34,987 nt of DNA from NCBI GenBank assembly GCA_934446355.1, contig CAKSEC010000020.1, forward strand, positions 1-34,987. Reading direction: 5' to 3'. Made by a program: the position numbers and the translations under genes. This document shows positions 1 through 8,372 of this stretch, one piece after another. Under the pieces are notes generated by a model. It saw only the letters and a program-made list of their open reading frames with translations. It searched no databases and was not told where the DNA came from. The number at the start of each line of letters is the position of its first letter. Position 1 is the first letter of the stretch. The DNA comes from an uncultured Oscillospiraceae bacterium (lineage in GTDB: Bacteria; Bacillota; Clostridia; Oscillospirales; Ruminococcaceae).

Positions 1-27
1 GCGTCCTCTGGGCTGGCTTTCTCCCAT
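1..27 (-). CDS. Possible N-terminus of the gene downstream of ruvX (truncated by window edge)
   Basis: An ATG on the minus strand at 25-27 opens a frame that continues off the left edge, giving only nine codons. The A/G-rich stretch just upstream is a weak ribosome binding site. It lies about 70 bp after the ruvX stop on the same strand, so it could be the next gene of that unit. Too little is visible to name a family. Confidence 0.25.
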
Positions 28-97
28 TGAATTTCTTTCTATTTACCGTGTACAAAATCATTGACAAACCTACATTTCACCAAATACACACGAACGC

Positions 98-526
98 TCA
101 CACGCCGTCCGGGTGATTTTTGCGCCATGCAAGATAGCTTTCCAGAATGACCGCCGCAGCAGCTGAATCCAGTACTTCCTTGCGCTTTTTGCCCCGCTTG
201 TTCACGTCGTTCATGAAGCCTATCGCCGTGACTGTCGAGGAACGCTCGTCCCACATCACCACGTCAACGCTGACAAGCTCTTTTAGGCGGTCTGCAAAAA
301 GGCGGCATTTCTCCGAGCGGGGACCCTCCGTGCCGTTCATATTTATGGGATTACCGACCACGATCAGTTCCGCCTTGTTTTCCTGCGCAGCCTGTGCCGT
401 CATTTCAATGCACCTGTCGAAGTCTTTCATATTGATGGTGTACAGGGGGGAAGCGAGTATCTCGCTTTTATCGCACATCGCAAGACCTGTACGGCTGTCG
501 CCGTAGTCCACTGCCATTATTTTCAT
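98..526 (-). CDS. ruvX: RuvX/YqgF-type RNase H-fold nuclease, Holliday junction resolvase-like
   Basis: The 142-residue product has the usual YqgF length. Its N-terminus MKIMAVDYGDSRTG carries the first acidic residue of the RNase H fold in the DYG motif. VVGNP lies in the middle, WDERSST further on, and a late D-SAAAA helix supplies the last acidic residue. The family is linked to 16S rRNA 5'-end maturation and has been proposed as a Holliday junction resolvase. I start it at the ATG at 526 because GGAAGGA sits 6 to 8 bases upstream. A TTG 15 bases earlier would put that ribosome binding site inside the gene. It lies downstream of pyrD on the same strand but is separated by a 253-bp gap holding a structured element, so shared transcription is uncertain. 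Confidence 0.9.
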   Translation of the reverse strand: MKIMAVDYGDSRTGLAMCDKSEILASPLYTINMKDFDRCIEMTAQAAQENKAELIVVGNPINMNGTEGPRSEKCRLFADRLKELVSVDVVMWDERSSTVTAIGFMNDVNKRGKKRKEVLDSAAAAVILESYLAWRKNHPDGV

Positions 527-637
527 GTATTGTCCTTCCAAGAAGCATTTCTGCAGTCTTTGCTTGTTGTTATCCGCTAAATGGAATAACTCATATATCT
601 CACTTAAGACGGGCGAGAAGCCTTCAGATTCTAGGAA

Positions 638-745
638 CGCACATAACGACTAGGCTTTGTGCAGGTTGCTCTTTATTGCCCGACATCATGTCGGGCTTTG
701 GGGGCAACAGCACAAACATCGTGTTTGTGCCTGTCGTTATGTGTG
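638..745. other. Three-stem nested inverted-repeat element (possible structured RNA) between pyrD and ruvX
   Basis: An outer 11-bp inverted repeat (640-650 with 733-743) encloses two arms. Arm one is a 5-bp helix (665-669 with 704-708) that closes over a hairpin with a 9-bp stem and one-base loop (678-686 with 688-696). Arm two is a 9-bp stem with a three-base loop (710-718 with 722-730). Together they make a three-way junction. TTTGTGC at 656-662 could alternatively pair with GCACAAA at 710-716. No U-tract follows on the minus strand, so this is not an ordinary intrinsic terminator. It may be a 3'-end structure for the pyr mRNA, a small RNA or a miniature intergenic repeat. The pairing is read directly; any role is inference. 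Confidence 0.6.
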
Positions 746-779
746 TGACGACGAAGATGAGGGCTTATCGCACATCTTA

Positions 780-1694
780 TTAGTCCCAAGGCTTGACCTG
801 ACCCACTATCTCCGAAAGGCTCTTTATGCCGTTTGCGTCCATATAGTCGTTCAGACCCTCAATGACCTTTATCGGCGACCACGGGTCGGTGAATATCGCA
901 GTGCCCATCTGTATTGCCGAAGCGCCTGCGAGCATCATTTCCACGGCGTCCTCCCATGTGGAGATACCTCCCATGCCGATTATCGGGATATTCACTGCGT
1001 TATAGCACTGCCATACCATTCGCACAGCGACCGGAAATACCGCAGGGCCGGAAAGCCCGCCCACGTTGTTGTGCAGAATAGGACGTTTTGTGCGGATATC
1101 TATTCTCATGCCAAGCAGCGTGTTTATCAGCGAAATGCAGTCTGCGCCCTCGGCTTCGACTGCCTTTGCTATCTCTGTGATATTGGTGACATTTGGCGTA
1201 AGCTTCACTATCAGCGGCTTGCTTGTCGCAGCCCTGACCGCCTTTGTTACTGAGGAAGCGCCCTCGCAGGTAACTCCCCATGTCGCACCGCCCGCCTTGA
1301 CGTTGGGGCAGGATATATTCAGCTCTATCATATCCACATTGGTGGCGTCCAGAGCCTCGGCTGCGGCGATGTAGTCGTCGATCGTAGCACCTGCAACGTT
1401 TGCGATGATAACGCTGCCCTCCTCTTTCAGGGTCGGCAGGTAATGCTCAATGAAGCCGTGCACGCCGATATTCTGCAGTCCGACAGAATTGAGTATGCCG
1501 GAGGGAGTTTCGGCTATTCTCGGCGGGATATTGCCCATCTTCGGCTCGATGGTCATTCCCTTGCAGGATATGCCGCCCAGCCTTGACAGCGGGTAAAGAT
1601 CGGTGTAGCATTCACCGTTGCCGTATGTTCCCGAAGCCGCTATGACCGGGTTGGAGAACTCCACGCCGGCAAGCTTTACAGACAGATCAGCCAT
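780..1694 (-). CDS. pyrD: Dihydroorotate dehydrogenase B, catalytic (FMN) subunit
   Basis: Oxidises dihydroorotate to orotate, the fourth step of UMP synthesis; in the B class it passes electrons through PyrK to NAD+. The 304-residue product has the FMN-barrel landmarks: AASGTYG at 20-25, SCKG with Lys45, the catalytic loop NISCPN with Cys129 (cysteine rather than serine marks class 1), GGLSGPA near 213, and IIGMGGI and AIQMGTA in the phosphate-binding region. A strong site, AAAGGAGG, precedes the ATG, and the gene overlaps the end of pyrK by 8 bp, fitting translational coupling of two subunits of one complex. It is the last gene of the pyr operon in this window. Confidence 0.97.
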   Translation of the reverse strand: MADLSVKLAGVEFSNPVIAASGTYGNGECYTDLYPLSRLGGISCKGMTIEPKMGNIPPRIAETPSGILNSVGLQNIGVHGFIEHYLPTLKEEGSVIIANVAGATIDDYIAAAEALDATNVDMIELNISCPNVKAGGATWGVTCEGASSVTKAVRAATSKPLIVKLTPNVTNITEIAKAVEAEGADCISLINTLLGMRIDIRTKRPILHNNVGGLSGPAVFPVAVRMVWQCYNAVNIPIIGMGGISTWEDAVEMMLAGASAIQMGTAIFTDPWSPIKVIEGLNDYMDANGIKSLSEIVGQVKPWD

Positions 1695-2463
1695 TGAACT
1701 TTACCTCCTTTGCGTCAAATACAGGGCCGTCCTTGCATACCCTTGCATAATGCTCCTGACCGTTTCTCACCGTCAGGCAGGAGCAGACCACGCACGCACC
1801 TGCGCCGCAGCCCATTCGCTGCTCCATAGATACCTTGCACGGAACATTATATTCCTCGCAGACCTTTGCGACTGCGTTCAGCATTGGCATAGGTCCACAG
1901 GCGCACACTAAGTCTGCGCCGACGTTTTTCAGCGTGCTTTCCAGAGGAACGGACACCGTACCGTTGTAGCCCACCGAGCCGTCGTCGGTGCATATCGCAG
2001 TGCTGCAGCCGTATTTCTCGAATTCCTCGGCAAGGATTATCCTGCTGTAGTCACGGAAGCCCAGTATCGCAGTGCTGCGCTCGCCAAGCTTCTTCGCAAG
2101 CCCCAGCATAGGCGGAACGCCGATACCGCCGCCCACCAGTATCACTCTGCGTGCGGCGTCCGGCACCTTGAAGCCGTTGCCGAGCGGTCCCATGATGTTA
2201 AGATTATCGCCGGGCGCAAGACGTGAGATGGCCTCCGTGCCCTTGCCCCTTACCTCGAACACGAACCTCAGCGTGCCCTTTGAGCGGCTGAATTCGCAGA
2301 TGGATATAGGCCGCCTGAGCGTGAAGCCGGGCGCAGATATATTCGCAAACTGACCTGTGTGCGCAGCCTTTGCAGGCTCCGGCGCATACACAGTCATGGA
2401 GTAGATGTTTCTTGAAAGTGCGCTTTTTTCGATTATGGGGTAACTGTCGCAGTAATAACTCAT
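1687..2463 (-). CDS. pyrK: Dihydroorotate dehydrogenase B electron transfer subunit (FAD, [2Fe-2S])
   Basis: This subunit carries electrons from PyrD's FMN to NAD+. The 258-residue sequence follows the ferredoxin-reductase layout: a flavin-binding RRPISI at 50-55, a nucleotide-binding GGGIGVPPM at 111-119, and a C-terminal [2Fe-2S] cluster set of Cys219, Cys224, Cys227 and Cys243 in the CX4CX2C...C spacing typical of PyrK. The ATG follows AAAGGACAAGAC. It is placed directly before pyrD with an 8-bp overlap. All expected ligands are present and the length is normal, so PyrD is predicted to be NAD-linked rather than fumarate- or quinone-linked. Confidence 0.97.
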   Translation of the reverse strand: MSYYCDSYPIIEKSALSRNIYSMTVYAPEPAKAAHTGQFANISAPGFTLRRPISICEFSRSKGTLRFVFEVRGKGTEAISRLAPGDNLNIMGPLGNGFKVPDAARRVILVGGGIGVPPMLGLAKKLGERSTAILGFRDYSRIILAEEFEKYGCSTAICTDDGSVGYNGTVSVPLESTLKNVGADLVCACGPMPMLNAVAKVCEEYNVPCKVSMEQRMGCGAGACVVCSCLTVRNGQEHYARVCKDGPVFDAKEVKFNG

Positions 2464-2516
2464 GTCTTGTCCTTTCGTTTGGGTTATTTTGGTGATGCAC
2501 TTGGTGATTCGGGATA

Positions 2517-3059
2517 TTAACCCTCTGTGCCGTTTTCGCTGTCGGCGATCCGCTGAAGCTGCTTGCGGAAGAAGAATATCAGCGCAGCCAGTACCAGCAG
2601 GTCAAGGGCAAGCTGCACTGACAGCCAGCTTTCCTGCGATAACAACATTTTGTTGTGGGTTATTATCATCATTTCGCTGATGAACATAAGCGCAGGTATC
2701 TTGCACAGCGATACTCCCAGCGCATAGGTGTCGTAGATCTTCTGCGCACTGCGCTTCGTGATGTTCAGCCAGCCGAAGCGATGGCTTTTCAGCACCAGAA
2801 TGATATACACGGCAAACACCGCAAGCACCGCCGCCGGAAAAGCCAGAGTCAGCCAGTGCTTCCATGCGATGGACGGGTCAGCCTGCGCAAGCTTGTCGAT
2901 GTTCTGCTCGCCGACCACCTTAAACAGCGTGTCCTTGTAGACGGTGATGAACATATATTCCACCGAACAGATGAACACGGCAAGGCCTGCCGAGAACACG
3001 TCTGATATCAGCCGCGGAATGCGGTAGCTGTGCTTTACGGGATATTTGCCTGCTTTCAT
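2517..3059 (-). CDS. Unrecognised four-helix membrane protein inside the pyr operon
   Basis: I do not recognise a family. The 180-residue product has four predicted membrane spans at about 17-40, 70-90, 112-133 and 145-164, a basic N-terminus (MKAGKYPVKHSYRIPR) and a charged, acidic C-terminal tail. Two loop features stand out: an aromatic/basic segment KSHRFGWLNITKR after span 2, and a polar region between spans 1 and 2. It starts 13 bp after the carB stop with AAGGAA upstream and ends about 50 bp before pyrK, so it is almost certainly co-transcribed with pyrimidine genes. Its general shape recalls small DUF2975-like membrane proteins, but I cannot confirm that. It has too few spans for a typical NCS2 or uracil permease. 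Confidence 0.8.
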   Translation of the reverse strand: MKAGKYPVKHSYRIPRLISDVFSAGLAVFICSVEYMFITVYKDTLFKVVGEQNIDKLAQADPSIAWKHWLTLAFPAAVLAVFAVYIILVLKSHRFGWLNITKRSAQKIYDTYALGVSLCKIPALMFISEMMIITHNKMLLSQESWLSVQLALDLLVLAALIFFFRKQLQRIADSENGTEG

Positions 3060-3072
3060 AGTTTGAGTTTCC

Positions 3073-6000
3073 TTATATCTTAGTAATGTCGATAAGTTCG
3101 ACGTCGTTTACGGTCTTGTGCATTTCAAGGCAGTCGAGAAGCGCATTTGCGGTGTCTATCGCTGTAAGGCAGGCGATAGAACGCTCAACAGCCTTGCGGC
3201 GCATCTTAACGCTGTCCCTCGACGGCTGTCTGCCGGTTTCTGAGGTGGAAATAACATACTGTATCTTTCCGCTTTCAAGAAGCTGGATAACGTCCGGGTC
3301 GCCCTTGCCTATCCTATATGCGTGGCTCGCAGCTATCATGTTGCGGTTGAGCACGGAAGCCGTGCCGCTGGTCGCATATATCTTGAAGCCAAGTTCCTCG
3401 AAGCGGCTCGCTATCTCGATAACGTCGTTCTTGTCGCCGTCCTTGACGGATATCAGCACGCCGCCCTCGTGGTGCAGCTTGTAGCCCGCTGCGATAAGTC
3501 CTTTCAGCAGAGCCTCGCTGAATGTCTTTGCAATACCAAGGCACTCGCCGGTGGACTTCATCTCAGGTCCAAGCTGATTGTCAACGTCATTAAGCTTTTC
3601 AAAGCTGAATACCGGTACCTTTACTGCAATATAGTCGCCGACAGGGTACAGACCGCTCTTATAGCCCATATCCTTAAGCTTTGCGCCGAGGATTATGCGT
3701 GTCGCGATATCCACCATATTTACGCCGGTGACCTTGCTGATGTAGGGCACGGTTCTTGACGAGCGGGGGTTCACCTCTATCACGAACACCTCGTGATTAT
3801 ATACGACATACTGAATATTCACAAGACCCACAACGTGCAGCGCCTTTGCAAGCTTTTCGGTGTAGTCGATTATCACACGCTTGATGTGCTCTGAAAGCGT
3901 CTGAGCCGGATAAATGGAGATTGAGTCGCCCGAATGAATGCCGGCACGCTCGATATGCTCCATTATGCCGGGAATCAGGAAGTCCTCGCCGTCGCAGATA
4001 GCGTCTACCTCGACTTCTGTACCCATCATGTATTTGTCGATAAGCACGGGGTTTTCAAGCTTGTGCGAGGTGATTATCGTCATGTATTCGGTGACGTCGC
4101 TGTCGCAGTGTGCGATTATCATATTCTGACCGCCAAGCACGTAGGACGGGCGCAGCAGCACCGGATATCCAAGCTGGTTCGCCGCTTTCAGCGCTTCCTC
4201 GGTCGTGAACACTGTCGTGCCCTGCGGGCGGGGAATGCCGCACTTTTCGAGCAGCTCGTCGAACAGCTCTCTGTCCTCGGCTGCGTCAACGTCTGCAGCT
4301 GATGTGCCGAGAATACGCACGCCAAGCTGTGTGAGGTGCTTTATCAGCTTTATCGCAGTCTGTCCGCCGAACTGTACGACAACGCCGTAGGGCTTTTCGG
4401 TGGCGATGAGCGCTTCAACGTCCTCCTTGGTCAGCGGGTCGAAATACAGCCTGTCGCCGGTGTCGAAGTCGGTGGACACCGTTTCGGGGTTATTGTTGCA
4501 GATTATCGCCTCGCAGCCCTGCTCTTTCAGCGTCCATACGCAGTGTACCGAGCAATAGTCGAACTCGATTCCCTGTCCTATTCTGATAGGACCTGAGCCG
4601 AACACGATGACCTTTTTCTTGTCGGTCGGGTGCTGCTCGATGAACTCAGCCGCTTCATTCTCGCGGTCGAACGTGTTGTAGAAATACGGTGTGTCCGCCG
4701 AAAACTCTGCTGCACAGGTATCTACCATCTTGTAGACGGCAAGGCGGCGTTCCTTTATCTTCTGACCGGAAATGCGCTCGATGGTGCTGTCGAGGTAGCA
4801 GTACTTCTTCGCCATGTCGTATTTTTCCTGCGTCAGTTCGCCGTCAGCCAGCCACTTTTCAAGCTGCACAAGGTTGTTCAGCTTGCTGATGAACCACTTG
4901 TCTATCTTCGTGATATCGTGGATAGTATCTATGGATATTCCACGCTTGAGCGCCTCGAATACGCAGAAAGAGCGGTCAACGTCGATGTCCTCCAGCTTTT
5001 TCAGGACTTCTTCGTCAGTGAGCTTTACGAAATCCTCCTTGGTCATGGTGTCCATGCCAAGTTCGATGGAGCGGACAGCTTTCATCATGCCCGCTTCAAA
5101 GCTGGGAGCGATCGCCATTATCTCGCCGGTAGCCTTCATCTGCGTGCCGAGCGTTTTCTTGGCGTAAACGAACTTATCGAAAGGCCACTTCGGGAACTTT
5201 ACCACCAGATAGTCGAGCGCAGGCTCGAAGCAGGCATAAGTCTTGCCCGTGACCTGATTCACTATCTCGTCGAGGGTATAGCCCACAGCTATTCTTGCAG
5301 CAACCTTTGCGATAGGGTAGCCTGTCGCCTTGGAAGCCAGCGCAGATGAACGTGAAACTCTGGGGTTTACCTCGATAACGGCATAGTCGAAGCTGTCGGG
5401 CTTCAGTGCGAACTGGCAGTTGCAGCCGCCCTCGACCTTCAGTTCCTGAATTATGTTTATCGCCGCAGTACGCAGCATCTGATATTCCTTGTCGGCAAGC
5501 GTTACGCAGGGAGCGACAACGATAGAGTCGCCGGTGTGCACGCCCACGGGGTCGAAATTCTCCATCGAGCAGACGGTGATGACGTTGCCCTTGCTGTCAC
5601 GCATTACCTCGAACTCTATCTCTTTCCAGCCGGAAATGCACTTTTCAACGAGTATCTGGGTTATAGGAGAGAGCCGCAGACCGTTGGTTGCTATCTCGTG
5701 CAGTTCCTCAGGGGTCTGTGCGATACCGCCGCCTGTGCCGCCCAGTGTGAACGCCGGACGAACTATCACAGGGTAGTGTATCACCTCTGCGAAATCCATA
5801 GCGTCCTCGACAGTTTCAACGACCTTGGACGGAATGCAGGGCTGACCTATCTTTTCCATGGTGTCCTTGAACGCCTGTCTGTCCTCTGCCTTGTGTATAG
5901 TTTCGGGGTTCGAGCCGAGAAGCTTCACGCCGTGCTCGGCAAGAAATCCGCATTCTGCAAGTTCCATCGAGAGCGTAAGGCCGGTCTGACCGCCGAGGTT

Positions 6001-6264
6001 CGACAGCACGCTGTCCGGCTTTTCTATCTCAATGACCCTCTTTACGACGTCGAGCGTGAGCGGCTCAATGTATATCTTGTCCGCCATATGCTTGTCCGTC
6101 ATGATGGTCGCAGGGTTGGAGTTGATGAGGACTACCTCCAGACCCTCCTGCTTAAGGGCACGGCACGCCTGCGTTCCCGCATAGTCGAACTCGGCAGCCT
6201 GTCCGATAACGATAGGACCTGAGCCTATCACCAGTACTTTCTTTATATCACTTCTTAACGGCAT
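3073..6264 (-). CDS. carB: Carbamoyl-phosphate synthase large subunit
   Basis: Makes carbamoyl phosphate from bicarbonate, ammonia (from CarA) and two ATP for both pyrimidine and arginine synthesis. The 1063-residue length is standard. Two homologous halves are visible: each has an early glycine-rich signature (VIGSGPIVIGQ in the first, VFGSGPIRIGQ in the second), an ATP-grasp region (RPAFTLGGTGGG; RPSYVLGGQ), and a metal/ATP loop ending IEVNPR with RSS. The last roughly 130 residues form the MGS-like allosteric domain, containing YATSGTA and ending in VELIDITKI; in homologues this domain binds effectors such as UMP. A GGAGG site lies 10 bases before the ATG. It overlaps the end of carA by 10 bp. 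Its place between pyrimidine genes suggests a pyrimidine-controlled enzyme. Confidence 0.98.
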   Translation of the reverse strand: MPLRSDIKKVLVIGSGPIVIGQAAEFDYAGTQACRALKQEGLEVVLINSNPATIMTDKHMADKIYIEPLTLDVVKRVIEIEKPDSVLSNLGGQTGLTLSMELAECGFLAEHGVKLLGSNPETIHKAEDRQAFKDTMEKIGQPCIPSKVVETVEDAMDFAEVIHYPVIVRPAFTLGGTGGGIAQTPEELHEIATNGLRLSPITQILVEKCISGWKEIEFEVMRDSKGNVITVCSMENFDPVGVHTGDSIVVAPCVTLADKEYQMLRTAAINIIQELKVEGGCNCQFALKPDSFDYAVIEVNPRVSRSSALASKATGYPIAKVAARIAVGYTLDEIVNQVTGKTYACFEPALDYLVVKFPKWPFDKFVYAKKTLGTQMKATGEIMAIAPSFEAGMMKAVRSIELGMDTMTKEDFVKLTDEEVLKKLEDIDVDRSFCVFEALKRGISIDTIHDITKIDKWFISKLNNLVQLEKWLADGELTQEKYDMAKKYCYLDSTIERISGQKIKERRLAVYKMVDTCAAEFSADTPYFYNTFDRENEAAEFIEQHPTDKKKVIVFGSGPIRIGQGIEFDYCSVHCVWTLKEQGCEAIICNNNPETVSTDFDTGDRLYFDPLTKEDVEALIATEKPYGVVVQFGGQTAIKLIKHLTQLGVRILGTSAADVDAAEDRELFDELLEKCGIPRPQGTTVFTTEEALKAANQLGYPVLLRPSYVLGGQNMIIAHCDSDVTEYMTIITSHKLENPVLIDKYMMGTEVEVDAICDGEDFLIPGIMEHIERAGIHSGDSISIYPAQTLSEHIKRVIIDYTEKLAKALHVVGLVNIQYVVYNHEVFVIEVNPRSSRTVPYISKVTGVNMVDIATRIILGAKLKDMGYKSGLYPVGDYIAVKVPVFSFEKLNDVDNQLGPEMKSTGECLGIAKTFSEALLKGLIAAGYKLHHEGGVLISVKDGDKNDVIEIASRFEELGFKIYATSGTASVLNRNMIAASHAYRIGKGDPDVIQLLESGKIQYVISTSETGRQPSRDSVKMRRKAVERSIACLTAIDTANALLDCLEMHKTVNDVELIDITKI

Positions 6265-7358
6265 GACTTTTTATCCTCCATCAGCTGAATGAACTCATCG
6301 AACAGGTATGCGGTATCCTTAGGGCCGCCGCAGGCCTCCGGGTGGAACTGCACGGTGAATGCGGGCGCATTGTGATAACGCACGCCCTCGCACGTGCCGT
6401 CGTTGCCGTTCACATGGCTCACCTCTCCTGCCTCGGCGGGTACGCTGTCGCCGATGACCGCATAGCCGTGATTCTGCGAGGTGATGAACGTCCTGTCAAG
6501 GGCGAGGTCCTTTACCGGCTGGTTGCCGCCCCTATGACCGTATTTCAGCTTTTCGGTCTTTGCGCCGTTTGCCAGTGCGAGAAGCTGATGTCCAAGACAG
6601 ATACCGAATGTGGGTATCTGCGCCGGAATAAGCTCACGCAGCGTGTTTATCGCTTCCTGATTATCGGTGGGGTCGCCCGGTCCGTTGGACAGCATTATGC
6701 CGTCGGGAGAAAGAGCCTTTATCTCCTCTGCGGTGGAATCCCACGGCATGACGGTGACATTGCAGCCCCTCTTGACAAGTTCCCTGCGGATATTGAACTT
6801 ATAGCCGTAATCCATCAGCACCACGTTATATTTTGCATTCTCTGCGGGGAAGTATTCCTTTTCCTTTACGCTGACCTTGGGCACTACCTTTCCGACATTG
6901 TAGGAAAGTATCTCAGCCATAAGCTTGTCCTTGTCGAAATCGCCGTGGACTATCGCACCGTTCATAACGCCGCTTTCCCTGATTATTTTGGTAAGGTGGC
7001 GTGTGTCGATGTCGTAAATGCCAATTATATTGTACTTTTTCAGGTAGCTGTCAAGGTCGCCCTCACAGCGGAAGTTTGAGGGCTGCTCGCAGTGCTCCCT
7101 GACGATGTAGCCGCTGACCACGCTGCCGTTTGATTCGGGGTCGGTGGCGTTCACGCCGTAGTTTCCTATCAGCGGGAAAGTCTGGGTGACTATCTGTCCG
7201 CAATAGCTGGGGTCGGTGAGTGTTTCCTGATAGCCCACCATCGCCGTGGTGAATACTATCTCGCCCACAACGCAGCCGTCAGCACCAAAGGCTCTGCCCT
7301 CGAATACCGTGCCGTCTGCAAGAATGAGCGACGCTTTTCTTTTGTTCTCGAATATCAT
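6255..7358 (-). CDS. carA: Carbamoyl-phosphate synthase small (glutaminase) subunit
   Basis: Hydrolyses glutamine and channels ammonia to CarB. From the chosen start the protein has 367 residues. The N-terminal half contains the CarA-specific TAMVGYQETLTDPSY segment. The C-terminal half is a class I amidotransferase with the oxyanion strand LSNGPGDP, nucleophile Cys254 in GICLGHQ, and His339/Glu341 in QFHPE. I start at the ATG at 7358 because GGAGG sits 8 bases upstream; the GTG at 7373 would put that site inside the reading frame. It lies 44 bp plus five codons after pyrF, with a GC-rich hairpin in the gap. Confidence 0.97.
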   Translation of the reverse strand: MIFENKRKASLILADGTVFEGRAFGADGCVVGEIVFTTAMVGYQETLTDPSYCGQIVTQTFPLIGNYGVNATDPESNGSVVSGYIVREHCEQPSNFRCEGDLDSYLKKYNIIGIYDIDTRHLTKIIRESGVMNGAIVHGDFDKDKLMAEILSYNVGKVVPKVSVKEKEYFPAENAKYNVVLMDYGYKFNIRRELVKRGCNVTVMPWDSTAEEIKALSPDGIMLSNGPGDPTDNQEAINTLRELIPAQIPTFGICLGHQLLALANGAKTEKLKYGHRGGNQPVKDLALDRTFITSQNHGYAVIGDSVPAEAGEVSHVNGNDGTCEGVRYHNAPAFTVQFHPEACGGPKDTAYLFDEFIQLMEDKKSCR

Positions 7359-7375
7359 TCTCTGTTCCTCCACGC

Positions 7376-7394
7376 AGGGCGGTAACGCCGCCCT
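7376..7394 (-). other. Intercistronic GC-rich hairpin between pyrF and carA
   Basis: A 7-bp GC-rich inverted repeat (7376-7382 with 7388-7394) with a five-base loop. There is no U-tract after it on the minus strand, and the carA ribosome binding site lies just downstream. It fits an mRNA-processing or stabilising hairpin better than a terminator. Role inferred. Confidence 0.5.
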
Positions 7395-7417
7395 TTATCA
7401 TTATGGATACCGACTAT

Positions 7418-8353
7418 TTACTTGCTGATCCTTATTTTGCCTGTAACGCTCACAATTTCATCTCTCATGCGGATAGCCTCACGGCGTGCGGCTTCGGCAA
7501 ATTCGTGCTCGTCGCACTTTTCTTTCTGATATGCGCACATAATGCCTCTTGAACTGTTGACGATACCGCCAAGGCCGTTCTTGTCGAATGCGCCGGCGAT
7601 ATCCTTTGCGCCTGCGCCCTGTGCGCCGTAGCCGGGTATCAGGAAGAACGTTCCGGGCAGCACGTCACGCAGGTATTTGAGCTGTTCGGGGTAGGTCGCA
7701 CCGACAACTGCGCCGACTCCGGAATAGCCGTACACGCCGGGCAGATCCTTGCCCCATTCCTCGCACATATGTCCCATCTTCTCATAGATCGTCATGCCGT
7801 CTATCTTCTTGTCCTGAAGTTCGCCGGAACTGGGGTTCGAGGTCTTTACCAGCACGAAGATACCCTTGTCGTTCTCACGGCAGGTGGCGAGGAGCGGCTT
7901 TATACCGTCGCTGCCGAGGTATCCGTTTACTGTCAGCGCGTCGCCGAGAAACGGCTCGTAGGTCTGGCTGCCGACCTGCACCTTTCCGAGGTGAGCGGCT
8001 GCATACGCTTCCATCGTTGTGCCGATGTCGTTGCGCTTTCCGTCAGTGATAACGTACATTCCCTTGCTGCGTGCGTATTCCTGTGTCTTGTACAGGGTCT
8101 TTACGCCTGCAGGACCGTACATCTCATAATAAGCCGCCTGCGGCTTTACTGCGGGGACGATATCATACAGTGCGTCAATGAGCCCCTTGTTGAATTCGAG
8201 AAGCGCCTTGGCTGCGCCTTTCAGCGTTTCGCCGTACTTCTCAAAGCACTTTTCCTTGATGTATTCCGGCACATAGGCAAGCTTGGGGTCAAGCCCTGCG
8301 ACCGAGGGGTTCTGGGTCTGCTCGATTTTTTCGATAAGTCTGTCAAGTGACAT
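7418..8353 (-). CDS. pyrF: Orotidine 5'-phosphate decarboxylase (long, type 2)
   Basis: Converts OMP to UMP, the last step of the pathway. The 311 residues match the longer bacterial subfamily (about 270-310) rather than the roughly 240-residue Bacillus/E. coli type. It has the substrate-binding GLDPK at 20-24, Lys70 in VKPQ, and the catalytic DxKxxD motif as Asp104-Gly-Lys106-Arg-Asn-Asp109. The motif VKTSNPSS follows, then a late GYGAQG phosphate-binding loop and NSSRGI. The ATG is preceded by AAAGGAATCAACC. It lies about 20 bp after pyrC on the same strand, consistent with one mRNA. Confidence 0.96.
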   Translation of the reverse strand: MSLDRLIEKIEQTQNPSVAGLDPKLAYVPEYIKEKCFEKYGETLKGAAKALLEFNKGLIDALYDIVPAVKPQAAYYEMYGPAGVKTLYKTQEYARSKGMYVITDGKRNDIGTTMEAYAAAHLGKVQVGSQTYEPFLGDALTVNGYLGSDGIKPLLATCRENDKGIFVLVKTSNPSSGELQDKKIDGMTIYEKMGHMCEEWGKDLPGVYGYSGVGAVVGATYPEQLKYLRDVLPGTFFLIPGYGAQGAGAKDIAGAFDKNGLGGIVNSSRGIMCAYQKEKCDEHEFAEAARREAIRMRDEIVSVTGKIRISK

Positions 8354-8372
8354 GGTTGATTCCTTTCTGCGG

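Noticed and set aside
39..254. A 71-codon minus-strand frame overlapping ruvX
   Set aside because: It lies in another frame of ruvX, has no ribosome binding site and shows no family similarity.
5536..6222. Long plus-strand frame of 228 codons opposite carB
   Set aside because: Antisense to a confidently identified gene; the composition is that expected of a reverse-frame shadow.
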